NCBI RefSeq assembly: GCF_020295405.1
Contig: NZ_JADEYP010000024.1
Coordinates: forward strand, 1-64,000
DNA from: Sphingobacterium bovistauri
GTDB lineage: Bacteria; Bacteroidota; Bacteroidia; Sphingobacteriales; Sphingobacteriaceae
Length of the DNA: 64,000 bases
Reading direction: 5' to 3'
Made by a program: the position numbers and the translations under genes. The notes under the pieces are model-generated. The model made no database searches and was not told where the DNA came from. It worked only from the letters and a program-made list of their open reading frames with translations. Below, piece by piece: positions 43,941-52,075 of the stretch. The first letter of the stretch is position 1. Every line of letters begins with the position of its first letter.

Positions 43941-45248
43941 ATGAAAGCACAAGATATATCTAGAGAAAAGTCAGCTGAACTTTTCGAAAAAGCAAAAAAT
44001 TATTTCCCCGGAGGAGTAAATTCTCCGGTTCGCGCATTTAAATCGGTTTATGGCACACCATTATTTATCGAAAGAGGTGACAAAGCACATCTTTGGGATG
44101 CCGATGGAAATGAATTTATAGATTTTTGTTGTTCTTGGGGACCACTTATTTTAGGTCATAACAATTCCGAAATCCGAGAAGCGGTACAAGCGCAATTGGC
44201 TAAAGGTTTGAGTTTTGGAGCACCTACAGCTTTAGAAAATGAATTAGCAGAATTGATTATATCGAACAATAAATATGTAGAAAAAATCCGTTTTGTAAGT
44301 TCGGGTACTGAAGCGGTGATGTCAGCCATTCGTTTGGCTAGAGGCTATACAAAACGTGACAAAATCGTAAAATTCGAGGGTTGTTACCACGGTCACTCGG
44401 ATTCATTGTTGGTAAAAGCAGGTTCAGGATTAGTAACATTTGGAGAGACATCTTCAGCAGGTGTTCCTAAAGCTTTCGCAGATGAAACTATCGTAATCGG
44501 CTTAAATGACAAGGCTGCTCTAGAACAAGTTTTCGTTGATTTCAAAGATCAAATTGCTGCTGTAATTATTGAAGGTGTACCTGCAAATAATGGATTATTG
44601 ATTCAGGATAAAGCTTATATTCAATTCTTGAGGGACATCACTAAATCAAATGGTTCTTTGTTGATTTTTGATGAGGTTATTACTGGATTCCGTCTTGGTT
44701 TCGAAGGCGCCGCTAAATATTATGATATCCAACCTGATATTTTAACCTATGGCAAAATTATAGGAGGTGGTATGCCTGTAGGTGTTTATGGTGCTTCGGC
44801 AGAAATCATGGGACATATTTCACCAGATGGAGGTGTTTACCAAGCGGGTACCTTGTCGGGAAATCCAGTTGCTATGGCAGCAGGTATTGCGGCATTAAGT
44901 ATTTTAGCTCAACCAGGTTTCTATGAAAACCAAGAGAAAACTACGTTGGCTTTCGTAGAAGAAATCCGCGCATTTATCGCAGAGAATAATCTTGAAGTAA
45001 AAATCTTTACTCTTGGTTCTATTTTTTGGTTTGCATTCACTTCTTTGGACAAAATTCAATCTGCTGACCAGATTGAACATGAATCTATGGGAAAATATAA
45101 AATCATGCACCGTGAATTGTTAAATAGAGGTATTTACTTTGGGCCATCTGGTTACGAAGTAGGTTTTATTTCAGCAGCACATACGCAAGAAGATCTATCT
45201 ACGACAATTTCAGCAATTAAAGAAGCGCTTTTAATAGCTTTCGAATAA
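43941..45248 (+). CDS. hemL: glutamate-1-semialdehyde 2,1-aminomutase
   Basis: 435 residues. Class III aminotransferase fold: FPGGVNSPVRAFKSV at the N-terminus, EGCYHGHSD, and PLP Lys in TYGKIIGGGMPVG; YQAGTLSGNPVAMAAG follows. Converts glutamate-1-semialdehyde to 5-aminolevulinate, working directly with HemA. Last gene of the hem cluster. Confidence 0.96.
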   Translation: MKAQDISREKSAELFEKAKNYFPGGVNSPVRAFKSVYGTPLFIERGDKAHLWDADGNEFIDFCCSWGPLILGHNNSEIREAVQAQLAKGLSFGAPTALENELAELIISNNKYVEKIRFVSSGTEAVMSAIRLARGYTKRDKIVKFEGCYHGHSDSLLVKAGSGLVTFGETSSAGVPKAFADETIVIGLNDKAALEQVFVDFKDQIAAVIIEGVPANNGLLIQDKAYIQFLRDITKSNGSLLIFDEVITGFRLGFEGAAKYYDIQPDILTYGKIIGGGMPVGVYGASAEIMGHISPDGGVYQAGTLSGNPVAMAAGIAALSILAQPGFYENQEKTTLAFVEEIRAFIAENNLEVKIFTLGSIFWFAFTSLDKIQSADQIEHESMGKYKIMHRELLNRGIYFGPSGYEVGFISAAHTQEDLSTTISAIKEALLIAFE

Positions 45249-45261
45249 AACTTTTTAGGAC

Positions 45262-45301
45262 AGTGGTTTGTTGTACTAAGTATTGATTACAATAAACCAC
45301 T
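45262..45301 (+). other. 14-bp hairpin directly before the next start codon
   Basis: AGTGGTTTGTTGTA pairs along its whole length with TACAATAAACCACT (one G-U) around a 12-nt loop, and ends 5 nt before ATG 45307. Either the hemL terminator (weak T-run TTTCT) or a translation-blocking structure for the lipoprotein gene. Confidence 0.5.
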
Positions 45302-45306
45302 TTCTC

Positions 45307-46125
45307 ATGAAAAATATTCTATCAAAAAATATTTTGTTAACTGCTGCTTGCGGATTAATAATTACATTTTCATGTAATTCACCCAATAATTCGCAAACGA
45401 CTTCTACACAAGACTCCTTAGCGACTACAGATACCGCAAAAGCGATTGAAGTGACACCATTGCCACATGCGAAAGAATTTCCTGGCGCCACATTAACCAT
45501 TTCTTCTTTAGCTTCGGAAAAATTAGGTAATGATTCGGCAAAGGTTACCATCAAGTATGAGCTTCAAAACTTTAATCTCACGGATCAAACCTCGCATGAT
45601 CATCATATGGCAAATTCGGCCGACGGACAACATATTCATTTTATATTAAACAATACACCGTACGTTGCATTATATAAACCTGAGCATACATTTACAGTCC
45701 CTATTAATTCACAACATTACCTTCTTTCCTTTTTATCCAGATCTTTTCATGAATCTATCAAAACTGCGGATGCGTCAAAGTTGATAAAATTCAAAATCAA
45801 TGCAGATGGAAAAATCGAGGAACAAAATGTTCCTACAGAACCTTCTTTATTCTACAGCAGACCAAAAGGCGACTATAAAGGAGCCGATACTAAATCTGTT
45901 CTTTTAGATTTTTTCGTTGTAAACACTGATATTTCACCTGAATCTAATAAGGTTAAAGCTGTGATAAACGGTCAAGAATTTGTGTTGGATCGCTGGATTC
46001 CTTATGAAATTATCAACCTACCATTAGGAGAAAATACAATTCAACTAAGCCTAATTAATAAAGAAGGAAATGCCCTGACGGGAGATAATGTGACAATTGA
46101 AAGAAAATCTAACATTTTGGAATGA
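45307..46125 (+). CDS. lipoprotein of unknown function with HIHF motif
   Basis: 272 residues from ATG 45307 (the frame starts earlier, inside the hairpin). Lipoprotein signal LIITFSC, then a Thr/Ser-rich linker. Two similar beta domains appear: the first holds DHHMANSADGQHIHFILNN and LYKPEHTFTVP, the second ends with FVLDRWIPYEIINLPLGENTIQLSL. The His cluster could bind metal, but I recognise no characterised family. Monocistronic. Confidence 0.65.
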   Translation: MKNILSKNILLTAACGLIITFSCNSPNNSQTTSTQDSLATTDTAKAIEVTPLPHAKEFPGATLTISSLASEKLGNDSAKVTIKYELQNFNLTDQTSHDHHMANSADGQHIHFILNNTPYVALYKPEHTFTVPINSQHYLLSFLSRSFHESIKTADASKLIKFKINADGKIEEQNVPTEPSLFYSRPKGDYKGADTKSVLLDFFVVNTDISPESNKVKAVINGQEFVLDRWIPYEIINLPLGENTIQLSLINKEGNALTGDNVTIERKSNILE

Positions 46126-46222
46126 TATTGGTTATAAAGAAATGTAAAAATGTGTTAAACTTTTATTGATTATCATTGTCACACCTAAAAACTAGTATTA
46201 ATTATTTTAACTTTCAATACAC

Positions 46223-46633
46223 ATGAAAAAGATATTACTTGCATTAGCTATTGCTAGCGCTTCTTTGGTCACACTAAATTCTTGCACAAAAGAATATATC
46301 ACTAATACTCTACCAGGAGTAAGCTACGTGTATCCTATAAAATCAAACCAATGGGTTCAAACCGAACCAAGAGTATATCGATTTGAACAAAATATTTCTG
46401 ATCTAGATGAGAGGTATTTTGAAGATGGTCATGTAAGTGTTGCTATATCATATGACAACAATGAGACAACTTATGAATTATTACCTGCTACAATAGGCAA
46501 TTATATATTCACTGCGAATTATTCAATTGGTAAAGTAAGAATATTCGCAGAGTATCGTGGTTCGGGTTCTCCAATTTCGCCTGATAACATGATTACAAAA
46601 ATCATATTAACAGATAATGAAATTGGCAACTAA
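46223..46633 (+). CDS. small lipoprotein of unknown function
   Basis: 136 residues with a clear SPII signal (LVTLNSC, Cys21). The mature part is a predicted small beta domain (YVYPIKSNQWVQTEPRVYRFEQ...) with no known motif; the pattern of short lipoproteins starting with CTKE is frequent in Bacteroidota. Monocistronic, with a terminator. Confidence 0.6.
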   Translation: MKKILLALAIASASLVTLNSCTKEYITNTLPGVSYVYPIKSNQWVQTEPRVYRFEQNISDLDERYFEDGHVSVAISYDNNETTYELLPATIGNYIFTANYSIGKVRIFAEYRGSGSPISPDNMITKIILTDNEIGN

Positions 46634-46640
46634 AAAATAA

Positions 46641-46670
46641 AAGAGCGGTCTAACGACCGCTCTTCTTGTT
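46641..46670. terminator. bidirectional terminator
   Basis: A perfect 10-bp stem (AAGAGCGGTC / GACCGCTCTT) with loop TAAC; T-rich to the right and TTTTATTTTTT on the minus side. Serves the lipoprotein gene and the convergent barrel-protein gene. Confidence 0.82.
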
Positions 46671-46692
46671 AAAAAATCTATCTATTTTAACT

Positions 46693-47949
46693 TTAGGGTG
46701 CAATTCCAAAACTAATAGCCAAACCTTTGGACTGTAAATTTGTTCGACCATAGCCTATTCCTGTCAAAGGAAGTTGCATAAATGGTCTTATTCCAATACT
46801 CAATTTGTTGTTAATTTTTCGATCAAAAGAAACAGAGAGATCTGCGACTCCAAAATAATGTTGATTCTCTCCCTTTATGGTATAATCGGATGTATATGCC
46901 TGATATCCCTTACCGTTATACAACATCTTATACTTTTCGCTCAACATAAAATAACTTGACAATCCTGAACTTATAGTAATTCCAAAATTGCCATGTTTCA
47001 AAACTTGATAATTAGCTAAAATCGGTACAGACAATACCTGACATGATGCATCTACTTCTGATGGTAGATGATGTGCTGTTCCATATGGATTCTTCGGATT
47101 GTAATAACTGAAAGGTGATTCATAGTTTTTCTTTGAATACAAAATACCGGATGAAACACTGAATTTATTTGTAATTGGATGCGTATAAAGTAAACCCACA
47201 TTCTGGCTTATAGATTGTTTGCCTGCTCCTCTCACCTCTGTCATATCCAATGCAGCCAATATATTTATTGTTCCACGACCCTTTACAGAAACTAAATCGG
47301 CTTTATTACTCGCATGATCTTCATTGGCATAAGAATCTCCTATAATCGTCTCATTTACAACCGTTGATTCAGTGGTACGTTTGCTACTATCAGGTTGGAT
47401 TGCTATAAGTTTATTTTCTAGTTGCGTATTGCTGTTAGCAATTTGAGTCAACCCACTGTTGTTAATATTTATTTCTAACACGTCATTTGTTGCAAGAGTA
47501 TCACTAATGACATTTCCTTGATTATCATTGCTAAACAAGTGGATTCTCTCAACTACATAATGATTAATTATCTCTTTGCTTTTAGTATTTCTAACGAATG
47601 ATAAATCATTAACTTCCTTCTCAACATTGTTGTTTAATAATTCTTCACTCAGTTTTTTTACACTTATATCCGTCTTATCTATGACACGATTAGAAATATC
47701 ACTTTCCTTTACCTTGACTAGTTTATTATCATCTTCGACTGGTGATTTTTGTTTTGAAAAAATAAAAAACAGTAATAATGCTGCTGCAATTGAGGATGAA
47801 GTAATACCAGCAAAATATACGAATCCATTATTTTTTTTACGCATAGGCAAAATGGTTTCAAGAGCTACCCAATCTTTATCTCTAAAATTATTCGAAGGAT
47901 AGTTTCCCAGCCCTTCTTTAAAAATTTTATCTATATCATTATTTTCCAT
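46693..47949 (-). CDS. ECF-sigma-linked protein with inner-membrane helix and OMP-like barrel domain
   Basis: 418 residues. A short N-terminal soluble part (1-40, IDKIFKEGLGNYPSN, RDKDWVALETIL) precedes one TM helix at ~42-64 (FVYFAGITSSSIAAALLLFFIF), a ~150-residue Asn/Ser/Thr-rich linker and, from ~225, a domain with alternating beta strands like small outer-membrane barrels (VGLLYTHPITNKFSVSSGIL, ILANYQVLKHGNFGITISSG, LSIGIRPFMQLPL). No cleavable signal peptide. It is 12 nt after an ECF sigma gene, which suggests it works as its anti-sigma or receptor. Function inferred from context only. Confidence 0.6.
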   Translation of the reverse strand: MENNDIDKIFKEGLGNYPSNNFRDKDWVALETILPMRKKNNGFVYFAGITSSSIAAALLLFFIFSKQKSPVEDDNKLVKVKESDISNRVIDKTDISVKKLSEELLNNNVEKEVNDLSFVRNTKSKEIINHYVVERIHLFSNDNQGNVISDTLATNDVLEININNSGLTQIANSNTQLENKLIAIQPDSSKRTTESTVVNETIIGDSYANEDHASNKADLVSVKGRGTINILAALDMTEVRGAGKQSISQNVGLLYTHPITNKFSVSSGILYSKKNYESPFSYYNPKNPYGTAHHLPSEVDASCQVLSVPILANYQVLKHGNFGITISSGLSSYFMLSEKYKMLYNGKGYQAYTSDYTIKGENQHYFGVADLSVSFDRKINNKLSIGIRPFMQLPLTGIGYGRTNLQSKGLAISFGIAP

Positions 47950-47961
47950 TACCCTACTTCC

Positions 47962-48537
47962 CTAATATGATTCTTTATAATTATATCTACTATTATCCTC
48001 AAGAGTTTTGACCATCTCCATTAATTTTGTTCTAGCCTTAGACAAATTCGATTTGGAAGTACCGACCGAAATATTCAATTGTTTTGAAATTTCATTATGA
48101 TTAAAACCCTCTATTGCATATAAATTAAATACTGTTCTATACATCGGAGAAAGCTTTTGAATAAGCTTTAGCAATTCTTCGTAGCGAAGCTTTGAGTACA
48201 CAAAATCATCTGTCTTCACGACATTTACATAATCTTCTATCTCAACATTGTTTTCAAATTTTGATTTTTTTCGACAATAATCGATTGAAGTATTTATCAT
48301 TATCTTTCTTATCCACGGTGCTATCGGCTTCTCAACATTAAAACTATCAATCTGGTTGAAAATTTTATAAAAACCCTCATTCAAAATACAGGATGCGTCA
48401 TCACGATTATTGGCATAACGTTGACAAATTGACAAGCTAAAGTCATAAAAAACCCTATAGAGTTCCTTTTGAGATCTACTATCGTGTTTTCTACATCCTT
48501 TTACAATATTATTGATAATCTCTAACCGTTCTTCCAA
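47962..48537 (-). CDS. ECF-type RNA polymerase sigma factor
   Basis: 191 residues. Region 2 (~25-95) includes KPIAPWIRKIMINTSIDYCRK; region 4 (~120-180) has LSPMYRTVFNLYAIEGFNHNEISKQLNISVGTSKSNLSKARTKL in parts, a typical helix-turn-helix. Divergent from a secreted-repeat lipoprotein gene and co-transcribed with the TM/beta-barrel protein downstream, the usual sigma-then-regulator order. Confidence 0.88.
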   Translation of the reverse strand: MEERLEIINNIVKGCRKHDSRSQKELYRVFYDFSLSICQRYANNRDDASCILNEGFYKIFNQIDSFNVEKPIAPWIRKIMINTSIDYCRKKSKFENNVEIEDYVNVVKTDDFVYSKLRYEELLKLIQKLSPMYRTVFNLYAIEGFNHNEISKQLNISVGTSKSNLSKARTKLMEMVKTLEDNSRYNYKESY

Positions 48538-48706
48538 GTTGATTTATTCACTAACTGACATCATACATGCAATCATTTCTTAATACGTAAATAAAATGCG
48601 AATGGTTGCTTCAATACTATAAAATATTTTTTCGAATAGAAGGCAACCATTTAAATTCTCTAAACGTATTACATTTGATAACTTAAAATTAATAAATTAA
48701 AAAATT

Positions 48707-49549
48707 ATGAGAAATATTTTAAAAAAAACAACAGCAATCATAACTACAACTTTATTATTTGCCTCTTGTGGAGACGGAGACAGCGCCGCTCCAATGGAGA
48801 ATAAACCAAAAGGAATCCAATTGGCTGATGATGCTACACATGGCAAAATATTGACCGACGCTAATGGAAAAACTTTATATTATTTTGCTGATGATGTAGA
48901 TGGTAAATCAGCTTGTACAGGCGACTGTTTAGTTAATTGGCCGGCATATTACACCGCAGACGTCACTACAGATAGCAAAGTAGATAAGGCTCAAATCAGT
49001 CAAATAACAAGAGCTGATGGCACAAAACAATTAACATATAAGGGATGGCCTTTATATTATTACAAAGATGATATGAAAGCCAAAGACACAAAAGGCGATA
49101 AACTTGGAAATGTCTGGTATGTTGCCAAACCCGATTATACGGTAATGATCGCAAGAACACAATTAATCGGAAATGATGGTAAAAATTATATTCAAACTGG
49201 TGAAGGGACTGGTAAAACCATCTATTTAACCGATGATAAAGGGAGAGCTTTATATGTCTTTAAAAACGACACTGAAAACAAGAATAATTATACCAAAAAT
49301 GCAGACAGCGAAAAATCATGGCCAATATTTGCGCCACAAGTAGCGCTATTCCCATCGTATATCAGTAAAGACCTTATTTCTAAAACAACTGTGCTAGACA
49401 AAGCACAATTGACCTATAAAGGTTGGCCATTATATTATTTTGCGCTAGACACTAAAAGAGGAGAAACAAAAGGAGTAAGTATGGGATATAGCCAAAATGT
49501 ATTTACTTGGCCAATCATTAATGCTACTTCAGTTAACGCTACTAAATAA
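48707..49549 (+). CDS. lipoprotein with two secreted-repeat (Lipoprotein_15/COG4315) units
   Basis: 280 residues with an SPII signal (LLFASCG). Two tandem copies of the secreted repeat are visible: GKILTDANGKTLYYFADD with CTGDCLVNWP, then QLTYKGWPLYYYKDD; and KTIYLTDDKGRALYVFKND, then QLTYKGWPLYYFALD. The second copy has lost the Cys pair. Function of this repeat is unknown; some members are linked to redox or stress. It is divergent from the ECF sigma gene, so may belong to its regulon (inference). Confidence 0.8.
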   Translation: MRNILKKTTAIITTTLLFASCGDGDSAAPMENKPKGIQLADDATHGKILTDANGKTLYYFADDVDGKSACTGDCLVNWPAYYTADVTTDSKVDKAQISQITRADGTKQLTYKGWPLYYYKDDMKAKDTKGDKLGNVWYVAKPDYTVMIARTQLIGNDGKNYIQTGEGTGKTIYLTDDKGRALYVFKNDTENKNNYTKNADSEKSWPIFAPQVALFPSYISKDLISKTTVLDKAQLTYKGWPLYYFALDTKRGETKGVSMGYSQNVFTWPIINATSVNATK

Positions 49550-49585
49550 GTAATAATTTTAAAGATTAAAAAGCAACAATAGAAG

Positions 49586-49620
49586 ATCGTCCTAGTTCCT
49601 ATACTAGGACGATTTTTGTT
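49586..49620 (+). terminator. terminator of the secreted-repeat gene, overlapping recN end
   Basis: A perfect 11-bp stem (ATCGTCCTAGT / ACTAGGACGAT) with a 6-nt loop and T5 tail. The right arm contains the recN stop codon. Confidence 0.8.
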
Positions 49621-51280
49621 TTATTGACAATAAACTTTTTGCATGCTCCAAAGCTGCTTCTCCAGGATTTGCACCACTCAGCATTTGCGCAACTTCTACA
49701 ACTCTTTCCGCAGGATTTAGCAATAAAATATTTGATCGAGTCTTATCATCCCTATCTTCTTTATACACTTTAAAATGTGAAGTTCCCTTAGAAGCGATTT
49801 GTGGCAAATGCGTTATTGCTAATACTTGCATATTGGAGGCCAGCCCCTGCATAACTTCTCCTACACGTAAGGCTACTTCTCCCGAAATACCCGTATCAAT
49901 CTCATCGAAAATAATAGTTGGCAGAGCTGAATTTTTAGCAACCAAAGATTTGATGGCTAACATCACACGAGATAATTCACCTCCGGAAGCTACTTTATGA
50001 ATCGGCTGCAAAGATTGTCCCTTATTTGCACTAAATAAAAACTGAACCGCATCCATTCCTTTAGACGTTGCCTTTTCTAAAGATTGTAAGGTTAGTGAGA
50101 TATCCAATTTTGCATTACTCATGCCCACGTGCGCTAATGTATTTTGTACCGCCTCTTCCACAGAAACCTTTACTTTCGATCTCTTGTCATGAATAACTTG
50201 ACCTATAGCTATAACTTTTTCCTGCTGTTGTTGTTTTTCTACTTCTAATTTGGATAAAATTTCATCGTGATTTAACGCGATTTGAAGCTTTTCTTCCAAT
50301 TCATGTCGCAATTGAATTAATTCCACTTCCGAATCCACATGATGTTTTTTCAACAAACTATAGATATCACTCAAACGCGAATTGACAATATCCAAACGCT
50401 GTTCGTCCAAATTCACGGCAGATTCTTGATTTGCAAGTTCTGCCGATACATCCTTGATTTCTATATAGGCACTTTGCAAGCGATTCGCAAAGTCATCCGC
50501 ATCCGAAAAATAACGAGAGGCTTGTTGAATCTGCTGAATGCTTTCTTTTAATAAGGCTAAAGCATTTTGCTCACCATCTTCCAGCAAATGATTTGCTGCC
50601 AATAAAGCATGTTTAATTTCTTCGGCATTTTCCAATTGCCCTTGCTCCTCTTCCAACTCTTTCACCTCACCTTCACGCACGTTCAATTTCTCCAACTCAT
50701 CAAACAAAAATTGGTTATAATCCAATTCTGCATTTGCCGTACGAGACTCTTCTTTTAACGACTTGAGTTTTTTATCAACAAGTCTTAATTGCTGTAGTTC
50801 CTTACGAAACTCTACTATAATTGACTCATTATCTGCAATAGCATCCAAGACAAACAATTGAAAATCCTCTGTATTTATTTGTAAAGTAGCATGTTGTGAA
50901 TGGATATCGATCAAACGCTCACCTAAAGACTTTAACAATGTAAGATTCACCGGAGAATCATTTACGAAAGCACGAGATTTGCCATCTACTGCTATTTCCC
51001 GACGGATGATGGTTTCGTCCTCATATTCTAACTCATTTTCTTCGAAAAAAACTTTCAAATCATAAGGCGCTATCAAAAAATAGCCCTCTATCACGCATTT
51101 TTTATCTTCATTAAAAAACTGCTTTCCCTCCACTCTATTACCCAAGATCAAACCTAATGCCCCCATCAAAATTGATTTACCAGCCCCTGTTTCTCCTGTA
51201 ATAATATTTAATCCCTTATCAAAAGTGATATCTAAATTGTCGATTAAAGCGTAGTTTTTTATTAATAATCGTGATAGCAT
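49604..51280 (-). CDS. recN: DNA repair protein RecN
   Basis: 558 residues. SMC-like ATPase: Walker A GETGAGKSILMGALGLILG near residue 30, DIHSQHATLQI (Q-loop region), a coiled-coil middle (~170-370), the ABC signature VASGGELSRVMLAIKSL and Walker B PTIIFDEIDTGISGEVA, then ITHLPQIAS. RecN acts in double-strand break repair. The length is normal. Confidence 0.96.
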   Translation of the reverse strand: MLSRLLIKNYALIDNLDITFDKGLNIITGETGAGKSILMGALGLILGNRVEGKQFFNEDKKCVIEGYFLIAPYDLKVFFEENELEYEDETIIRREIAVDGKSRAFVNDSPVNLTLLKSLGERLIDIHSQHATLQINTEDFQLFVLDAIADNESIIVEFRKELQQLRLVDKKLKSLKEESRTANAELDYNQFLFDELEKLNVREGEVKELEEEQGQLENAEEIKHALLAANHLLEDGEQNALALLKESIQQIQQASRYFSDADDFANRLQSAYIEIKDVSAELANQESAVNLDEQRLDIVNSRLSDIYSLLKKHHVDSEVELIQLRHELEEKLQIALNHDEILSKLEVEKQQQQEKVIAIGQVIHDKRSKVKVSVEEAVQNTLAHVGMSNAKLDISLTLQSLEKATSKGMDAVQFLFSANKGQSLQPIHKVASGGELSRVMLAIKSLVAKNSALPTIIFDEIDTGISGEVALRVGEVMQGLASNMQVLAITHLPQIASKGTSHFKVYKEDRDDKTRSNILLLNPAERVVEVAQMLSGANPGEAALEHAKSLLSIKQKSS

Positions 51281-51384
51281 ATAGTGTTTGTTGATGATCG
51301 TTCTACCGAAAAACTAAATTCAAATATAGGGATAAGATTTAGGTTTGAAAACCACAAAAAATTCACTTTATGCTAATAAAATAA

Positions 51385-51392
51385 TATGTTTG
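51385..51392 (+). promoter_or_regulatory. -7 box close to the SprT-like start
   Basis: TATGTTTG (TAnnTTTG) ends 7 nt before ATG 51400; predicted leader of zero to a few nucleotides. Confidence 0.4.
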
Positions 51393-51399
51393 TACTGAT

Positions 51400-52014
51400 A
51401 TGCCTGATTTCAGCAAACAATTGAGTAAGTATATTCCAGCAGAGGCTGCACCGATTATTTCGCAATGGATTAATGACAGTACTTGCCGTTTCAAAGTAAC
51501 CAAAAGCCGAACATCGAAATTAGGCGACTATCGCGCACCATTTCGAGGAAGTCCTCATCAAATCACTGTGAATCACGACTTAAATCCTTATGCTTTTTTG
51601 ATGACGACTGTGCACGAATTTGCGCATCTCAAAACCTATCAAGATTTTAAAAATAAAGCTAAACCCCATGGTGAAGAATGGAAAAATAATTTTAAATCGC
51701 TCATTCAGCCATTTTTAAAATTAAATATCTTCCCTACAGATGTAGTTATTGCGATTAATAACTACATGAATAATCCAGCAGCTTCCTCTTGCACGGATCT
51801 CAATCTTTATCGCGTCTTAAAAAAATATGACAATAAGATTTCGGAAGTAATTCATGTAGAAGAATTGCCAGAAAAAGCTGTCTTTCAACTTAAAAATGGA
51901 CGGACATTCCAAAAAATGGATAAATTACGTAAACGATATAAGTGTTTAGAAATTTCAACGAATAAAATCTATCTCTTTCATCCTATAGCAGAGGTTTTTC
52001 CTGTCAAAGATTAG
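51400..52014 (+). CDS. SprT-like zinc metalloprotease domain protein
   Basis: 204 residues. The zinc motif HEFAH (TTVHEFAHLKTYQDF) near residue 71 and a downstream His in KPHGEEWKNNF fit the SprT/Spartan-like fold. The C-terminal ~70 residues contain a YRVLKKYDNK...FQLKNGRTFQKMDKLRKRYKC region like SprT zinc-ribbon tails, but with a single Cys near the end instead of four. SprT proteins are linked to DNA-protein crosslink repair or chromatin; the bacterial role is unclear. Confidence 0.8.
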   Translation: MPDFSKQLSKYIPAEAAPIISQWINDSTCRFKVTKSRTSKLGDYRAPFRGSPHQITVNHDLNPYAFLMTTVHEFAHLKTYQDFKNKAKPHGEEWKNNFKSLIQPFLKLNIFPTDVVIAINNYMNNPAASSCTDLNLYRVLKKYDNKISEVIHVEELPEKAVFQLKNGRTFQKMDKLRKRYKCLEISTNKIYLFHPIAEVFPVKD

Positions 52015-52075
52015 ATAAATCAGCGACAATCTTCTTTTAAAATTGTAATTTTAGTCGTTTCAACACAAAAGAACT

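Noticed and set aside
43762-43950. 62-codon minus-strand frame with a CHSER-type peptide
   Set aside because: It is the translation of the palindromic repeat at 43828-43897 and overlaps hemB antisense; such frames are typical artefacts of this repeat type.
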